The notes under the pieces are model-generated. The model made no database searches. It had not been told where the DNA came from and saw only the letters and a list, made by a program, of their open reading frames with translations. This document shows, in pieces, positions 60,131 to 64,000 of a stretch of DNA of 64,000 nucleotides. Each line of letters starts with the position of its first letter. The first letter of the stretch is position 1. Made by a program: the position numbers and the translations under genes. Source of the DNA: Enorma massiliensis phI (lineage in GTDB: Bacteria; Actinomycetota; Coriobacteriia; Coriobacteriales; Coriobacteriaceae); NCBI RefSeq assembly GCF_000311845.1, contig NZ_HE978574.1, positions 1,083,248 through 1,147,247 on the forward strand, written 5' to 3'.

Positions 60131-61165
60131 ATGTCCAACCCCGATGTTATTCGCGCTCTCTTGGCTGAGCGCCCCTTCTTGATGGCGCCTATGGCCGGCG
60201 TGACGGATGCTGCATACCGCATACAGATGCGGCGTCACGGTGCACCCCTCGCATACAGCGAGATGGTGAGCGTAGCGGGCCTTGCGTATGCGAGCGAGCG
60301 GACCTGGGAACTCGTGCTTCCCGCCGATGAGGAGCCGAGTATCGCCGTGCAGCTTTTTGGGAGCAAGCCCGAGCAGTTCGCGTTAGCGGTGGAGGCGGTC
60401 GAGGAGCGCGTGGGCGAGAAGCTCGCGCTCATCGATATCAACATGGCGTGTCCCGCCCGCAAGGTCATAACCAAGGGGGAGGGCTCTGCGCTCATGGATG
60501 ACCCGCTGCTCGCCTCGGCGATCATGAAAGCGGCGGTTTCACGCGCGCATGTTCCCGTTACCGCGAAGATTCGCATCGGGTTTCACACCGGGGACCGCGT
60601 GGCGCCCGCTTTCGCCGAGATGCTCGAGGACGCGGGCGCCGCTGCGGTGGCGGTGCATGGCAGGAGCGCTAAGCAGCTCTACACGGGTGCGGCAGATTGG
60701 TCGATCATAGACGAGGTCGCACGTGCCGTGTCCATCCCCGTGATCGGTTCCGGCGACGTGTTCTGCGCCGATGATGCCGTGCGCATGCTGCGGGAGACCG
60801 CTGCGGAGGGCGTGTTCATCGCGCGCGGCTCCTATGGCAACCCATGGATATTCGGAGACGCGCTTGCCCTGGCTTGCGAGGGCAAGCCGGTTCCGCAGCG
60901 CCCCTATCGCGAGCGCCTCCACGCCCTGCGGGAGCACTTGAGCTTGACGTATAGGCTCGTCCCGCGTGCGATGGCGCGGGCGCGAACGTACGCGAGTTGG
61001 TATCTCAAGGGCATGCCCCATGCTGCCGCATGGCGTGGGCGCGTGGTGAAGTGCGACTCCTATGAGGACTTCTGCCTGCTGGTCGACGAGATCGAAGCGG
61101 ACGTTGTTCCTTTGGAAGCTGCCATGACCGCTCGGCCCCATGGGCTCTCTAGCGAGGCCTCGTGA
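60131..61165 (+). CDS. dusB: tRNA-dihydrouridine synthase
   Basis: FMN enzyme reducing uridines in the tRNA D-loop, 344 residues. Family motifs: APMAGVTDAAYRI, NMACPARKVITKGEGSALM (active-site Cys in ACPARK), VHGRSAKQLYTG and GSYGNPWIF. Family start at MSNPD; AAGGTGAG precedes it. Stop overlaps the hemW start by 1 nt (TGATG). Assignment to the DusB class is by overall similarity. Confidence 0.92.
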   Translation: MSNPDVIRALLAERPFLMAPMAGVTDAAYRIQMRRHGAPLAYSEMVSVAGLAYASERTWELVLPADEEPSIAVQLFGSKPEQFALAVEAVEERVGEKLALIDINMACPARKVITKGEGSALMDDPLLASAIMKAAVSRAHVPVTAKIRIGFHTGDRVAPAFAEMLEDAGAAAVAVHGRSAKQLYTGAADWSIIDEVARAVSIPVIGSGDVFCADDAVRMLRETAAEGVFIARGSYGNPWIFGDALALACEGKPVPQRPYRERLHALREHLSLTYRLVPRAMARARTYASWYLKGMPHAAAWRGRVVKCDSYEDFCLLVDEIEADVVPLEAAMTARPHGLSSEAS

Positions 61166-62343
61166 TGGCAGTCGAGGCCCTGTATCTGCATATCCCGTTT
61201 TGTCGCGCGCGTTGCGCATACTGTGACTTCGATACGTGTGCTCTCGATCCCGCCGCCCTCAAGCTCGAGGCCACCCGCTATCTTGCGGCGCTCGAGCGTC
61301 GCATCGACGAGTTCGGCGCCCGCGGCATGCTCGCTTCGGTGCGCACGGTCTATATCGGCGGGGGCACGCCTACCGTGCTCGGGGAGCGCCTGCCCGGGCT
61401 CGTCCGCCGCGTGCGCGCCTGGTGCGCGCCCGAGGAGTTCACCTGCGAGGCGAATCCCGAGTCGTTTCATGAGGAGCTTGCTGGGAGCCTTGCCACTTCC
61501 GGTGTGACGCGCATCTCCCTCGGCGTGCAGAGCCTTGAGGATGACGAGCTTTCCGCCATCGGGCGCATCCATACGGCAACGGTGGCGCTCGAGGCTATCG
61601 AGCTTGCGCGACGCGAGGGGTTTTCCGTATCGTGCGACCTCATGTGCGGCCTTCCAGGGCAACATGCGGCTAGCTGGCGCCGTACGCTCGAGCGGGCGCT
61701 CGCGGCCCATCCTGATCACATCTCGGTCTACCCGCTCACGGTCGAAGCGGGTACGCCGCTTGCCAATCGCGTCGCGCGCAATCCCTCGCTTCTTCCGGAC
61801 GAGGATTTCCAGGCCGATTGCATGGAGGTCGCGCGGTCCCTTTGCGAAGGGGCGGGGCTTGCTCCCTACGAGGTGGCGAGCTACGCGCGGCCGGGGCATG
61901 CATGCCGCCATAACATCGCGTATTGGAGCGGCGTGAGCTATCTGGGCCTTGGCCGCTCGGCGGCGAGCATGATGGGCGCCGGGGAACTTTGCGATATGGC
62001 ATCGCTCATTCCCGGGGCGTCGCCCAGCCAAGGCGATGCCCGGGCGCGCTTCGTGCAAGCCGATGGCCGGGCCCATACCTTCGAGTTTGAATTTCTGAGC
62101 GAGCGAGAGGCCCTCGCTGAGGACCTCATGCTCGCCATGCGCATGACCGCAGGCGCGCCGCCGGAGCTCATCGGTCGAGCTCAAGACCTTTTTGGTGCGC
62201 GCTTCGATCAGGTAGTCGAGATGGCGCTTGCCGAGGGCCTTGCGTGCATCGACTCCGCAGCGGGCGCGCTCGTGCCCACCGCTCGCGGATGGCTCATGGG
62301 GAATGAGCTTTACGGGCTCATGTGGGGCCTCGCCGAAGCTTAA
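61165..62343 (+). CDS. hemW: Heme chaperone HemW (radical SAM)
   Basis: Radical-SAM heme-insertion chaperone often misnamed HemN, 392 residues. The 4Fe-4S motif is HIPFCRARCAYCDF, and GGGTPTVL follows. The Cys motif has CxxxCxxC without the further Cys of true coproporphyrinogen oxidase HemN. C-terminal domain present. GTG at 61162 is an alternative start. Order lepA-dusB-hemW-dnaJ-like. Confidence 0.92.
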   Translation: MAVEALYLHIPFCRARCAYCDFDTCALDPAALKLEATRYLAALERRIDEFGARGMLASVRTVYIGGGTPTVLGERLPGLVRRVRAWCAPEEFTCEANPESFHEELAGSLATSGVTRISLGVQSLEDDELSAIGRIHTATVALEAIELARREGFSVSCDLMCGLPGQHAASWRRTLERALAAHPDHISVYPLTVEAGTPLANRVARNPSLLPDEDFQADCMEVARSLCEGAGLAPYEVASYARPGHACRHNIAYWSGVSYLGLGRSAASMMGAGELCDMASLIPGASPSQGDARARFVQADGRAHTFEFEFLSEREALAEDLMLAMRMTAGAPPELIGRAQDLFGARFDQVVEMALAEGLACIDSAAGALVPTARGWLMGNELYGLMWGLAEA

Positions 62344-62469
62344 CCGGCGCACCGCGGCAGCCGCCCCACGCGAATTCCACACCTCTTTACCATTGCGCCA
62401 TGACGAGGTGTTTTGGGTACAATTACGCACGTTATAACGACGCGCGGCCGCAGAGAGGGTTTCCGCCAC

Positions 62470-63591
62470 ATGGCAAGCATGAACGAAAAAGACTACTACG
62501 CGATCCTCGGGGTCTCCAAGGACGCGGACAAGCGAGAGATCCAGAAGGCGTTCCAGCAGAAGGCGCGCAAGCTCCACCCCGATGTCAACAAGGCGCCTGA
62601 CGCCGAGGAGAAGTTCAAAGAGGTTTCCGAGGCCTATGCGGTGCTCTCCGACGAGCAGAAACGCGCGCGTTACGATGCCATGCGTTCCGGCAACCCTTAT
62701 GCCGCCTATGGAGGCGGGCAGGCGTCGAGCCCGTATGCGGGCGGTGCCTCGGGTCGCGGTGGGTACTACGGGGGCTTCGGCGGCTTCCCGTTCGGCGGCA
62801 TGTGGTCGGAGCCTCGTCGCGGCTCGCATCAGGGCGCGCAAGCTTTCAACCCCGAGGAGGGCGCGGATGTGGTGGTCGATGTCGACCTCACGCCCGATCA
62901 GGTCAAAAACGGCGTGCGCAAGGGCGTCAAGTACCGCCGGTACGAGCCCTGCGGCCACTGCCATGGTTCCGGCTCGGTTTCCTCGGACCATGCGCATGTC
63001 TGCCCGAGCTGCGGAGGTACGGGCGCCATGGGTGTCGACATGTCGTTCCTCTTCGGCGGCGGCGTGTTCCAGATGGTCTGCCCTGAGTGCAACGGCTCGG
63101 GCAAGGTCATCAACGATCCCTGCCCCGATTGCGGAGGCTCCGGTCGCACCAAGGTGATGTCGGAGGCCGTGATCGAGTTTCCCGCTGGGATGCACGACGG
63201 CGACACCGTGCGGGTGCGCGGCATGGGCCATGCGGGCACCAACGGGGCTGCGGCGGGCGATCTGGTGGGCCGTGCGCGCGTCGCTGCAGAGCGACTCGAC
63301 GGCAGGGCGCAGCGGGGTTTCAACATCATGGGCATGGCGGCGCCGTTCCTTCTTCTCGTCGCGCTGGGGGGCGCGATGACGCTCTTCGCGCTCATCTGCC
63401 TCATTCCGTTCGTCTTCGGTCTGGTTCAGGTTTTGCGCGAGGTCCCCAGCCATCGGTCGATGGTATGGCTTAAGCGCGGCTTCAAGGCATTTCTCAACGG
63501 TTTCTTGAACGCGTTGTTCTATGTGGTCATCATCCTTTGGTTCGTGAGCTGCACCTCGGGGCTCTATTACCGACCGATGTATTTCTGGTAG
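62470..63591 (+). CDS. Membrane-anchored DnaJ-like protein (J domain, zinc fingers, TM tail)
   Basis: 373 residues. J domain at 7-70 with the HPD motif at 36-38, a Gly/Tyr-rich linker, and the full DnaJ zinc region ([32 protein letters not shown]). After a short piece of the client-binding fold ([19 protein letters not shown]) the usual C-terminal domains and dimerisation part are replaced by three hydrophobic helices (about 285-318 and 345-365). So it would recruit DnaK to the membrane. A second dnaJ of normal start follows about 105 nt downstream. Confidence 0.9.
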   Translation: MASMNEKDYYAILGVSKDADKREIQKAFQQKARKLHPDVNKAPDAEEKFKEVSEAYAVLSDEQKRARYDAMRSGNPYAAYGGGQASSPYAGGASGRGGYYGGFGGFPFGGMWSEPRRGSHQGAQAFNPEEGADVVVDVDLTPDQVKNGVRKGVKYRRYEPCGHCHGSGSVSSDHAHVCPSCGGTGAMGVDMSFLFGGGVFQMVCPECNGSGKVINDPCPDCGGSGRTKVMSEAVIEFPAGMHDGDTVRVRGMGHAGTNGAAAGDLVGRARVAAERLDGRAQRGFNIMGMAAPFLLLVALGGAMTLFALICLIPFVFGLVQVLREVPSHRSMVWLKRGFKAFLNGFLNALFYVVIILWFVSCTSGLYYRPMYFW

Positions 63592-63696
63592 TGCGCGTGC
63601 GCCCGTAGCGCGTTTAGCCTGCGGAGACGTGGGGTACCATGAGGTCTGGTCAAGCCAAACCTGTGCTGATGGATGAGATGGGGGAAGGTTCCAACA

Positions 63697-64000
63697 GTGC
63701 CGAGCTCTAAAGATTATTACGAGATTCTGGGCGTCGATCGTGACGCCGACCAGCGCACGATCAAGCGCGCGTTTCTGAAGAAGGCGCGCGAGGTGCATCC
63801 GGATGTTTCCGACGACCCGGATGCCGAGCAGAAGTTCAAAGAGGTCAACGAGGCCTATTCGGTTCTTTCCGATGAACAGAAGCGTGCGAATTACGACCGC
63901 TTTGGAACGCCCGATGGCCCCGGCGGTTCCGGGTACGTCGATTTCAGCGATATCTTCGGCGGCATGGGCATGGACGATATCTTCTCCTCGTTCTTCGGCG
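63697..64000 (+). CDS. dnaJ: Molecular chaperone DnaJ (3' end outside window)
   Basis: Only the N-terminal 101 residues are inside the window. The J domain has [32 protein letters not shown] and the HPD triad, followed by the Gly/Phe region ([19 protein letters not shown]). GTG start with GGGGAAGG upstream. The frame is open to the right edge. No hrcA, grpE or dnaK is seen. Whether it also carries zinc fingers lies outside the window. Confidence 0.93.
   Translation, partial: MPSSKDYYEILGVDRDADQRTIKRAFLKKAREVHPDVSDDPDAEQKFKEVNEAYSVLSDEQKRANYDRFGTPDGPGGSGYVDFSDIFGGMGMDDIFSSFFG

Noticed and set aside
61060-63798. Minus-strand open frame of 912 residues opposite hemW and the DnaJ-like gene
   Set aside because: Spans three real genes on the other strand with no motif of its own.

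Overview
The window is a GC-rich bacterial chromosome segment, tightly packed and almost entirely plus-strand. Gene content and order point to Actinomycetota: an actinobacterial-type integration host factor (mihF) beside gmk and rpoZ, and a rimP-nusA-infB-rbfA to dnaG-rpoD macromolecular synthesis block. The anaerobic one-carbon set (formate-THF ligase, separate cyclohydrolase, FolD, FNT formate channel) and the general style suggest a Coriobacteriia member such as Collinsella or a relative. That placement is inference from gene content, not a computed phylogeny.

Layout. 1-8.3 kb: the 3' end of valS, an unknown coiled-coil protein, then a folate/one-carbon cluster (fhs, fchA, folD, folE, FNT channel, 5-formyl-THF cyclo-ligase) followed by a LysR regulator. 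9.4-15 kb: a minus-strand pair made of a periplasmic-binding-type lipoprotein and a giant channel (two tandem extracellular sensor modules fused to an MscS pore), divergent from an AqpZ aquaporin and a small membrane protein. 15-25 kb: folC, a zinc-ribbon membrane protein, thrS with a leader hairpin/terminator, a PLP-fold protein without its catalytic lysine, mntP, an orphan nuclease-fold protein and guaB. 25-31 kb: two single-pass membrane proteins of unknown role and leuS. 31-43 kb: the rimP-nusA-infB-rbfA-nrnA-truB-ribF-dnaG run, then rpoD and a minus-strand tRNA-Asn. 43-50.4 kb: an orphan polysaccharide-type ABC exporter, then pyrR-pyrB-pyrC-pyrK-pyrD-pyrF. 50.6-64 kb: mihF-gmk-rpoZ-thiI, comEA-comEC-holA, rpsT, lepA, dusB, hemW, a membrane-anchored DnaJ-like protein and the start of a second dnaJ that runs off the window.

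How the genes fit together. The one-carbon genes form a route from formate to methylene-THF. Fhs makes 10-formyl-THF, FchA interconverts it with methenyl-THF, and FolD appears specialised as a dehydrogenase because two residues needed for cyclohydrolase activity are replaced. The FNT channel moves formate and the cyclo-ligase rescues 5-formyl-THF. The aquaporin and the sensor-fused channel look like a membrane-stress module with a binding protein as a possible ligand-sensing partner. Leader hairpins followed by T-runs sit upstream of thrS, rimP-nusA and pyrR, suggesting attenuation at several core operons.

The most unusual items are: the binding-protein/sensor/MscS pair; the FolD active-site substitutions beside FchA; an IMP dehydrogenase matching the Tritrichomonas foetus enzyme type down to residue numbering; a NusA with a C-terminal CCCH zinc-like tail; a lysine-less cystathionine-synthase-fold protein; a DnaJ-like protein whose C-terminal domain is replaced by membrane segments; and a set of unrelated long intergenic palindromes. 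No rRNA, CRISPR array, prophage or insertion sequence was seen.
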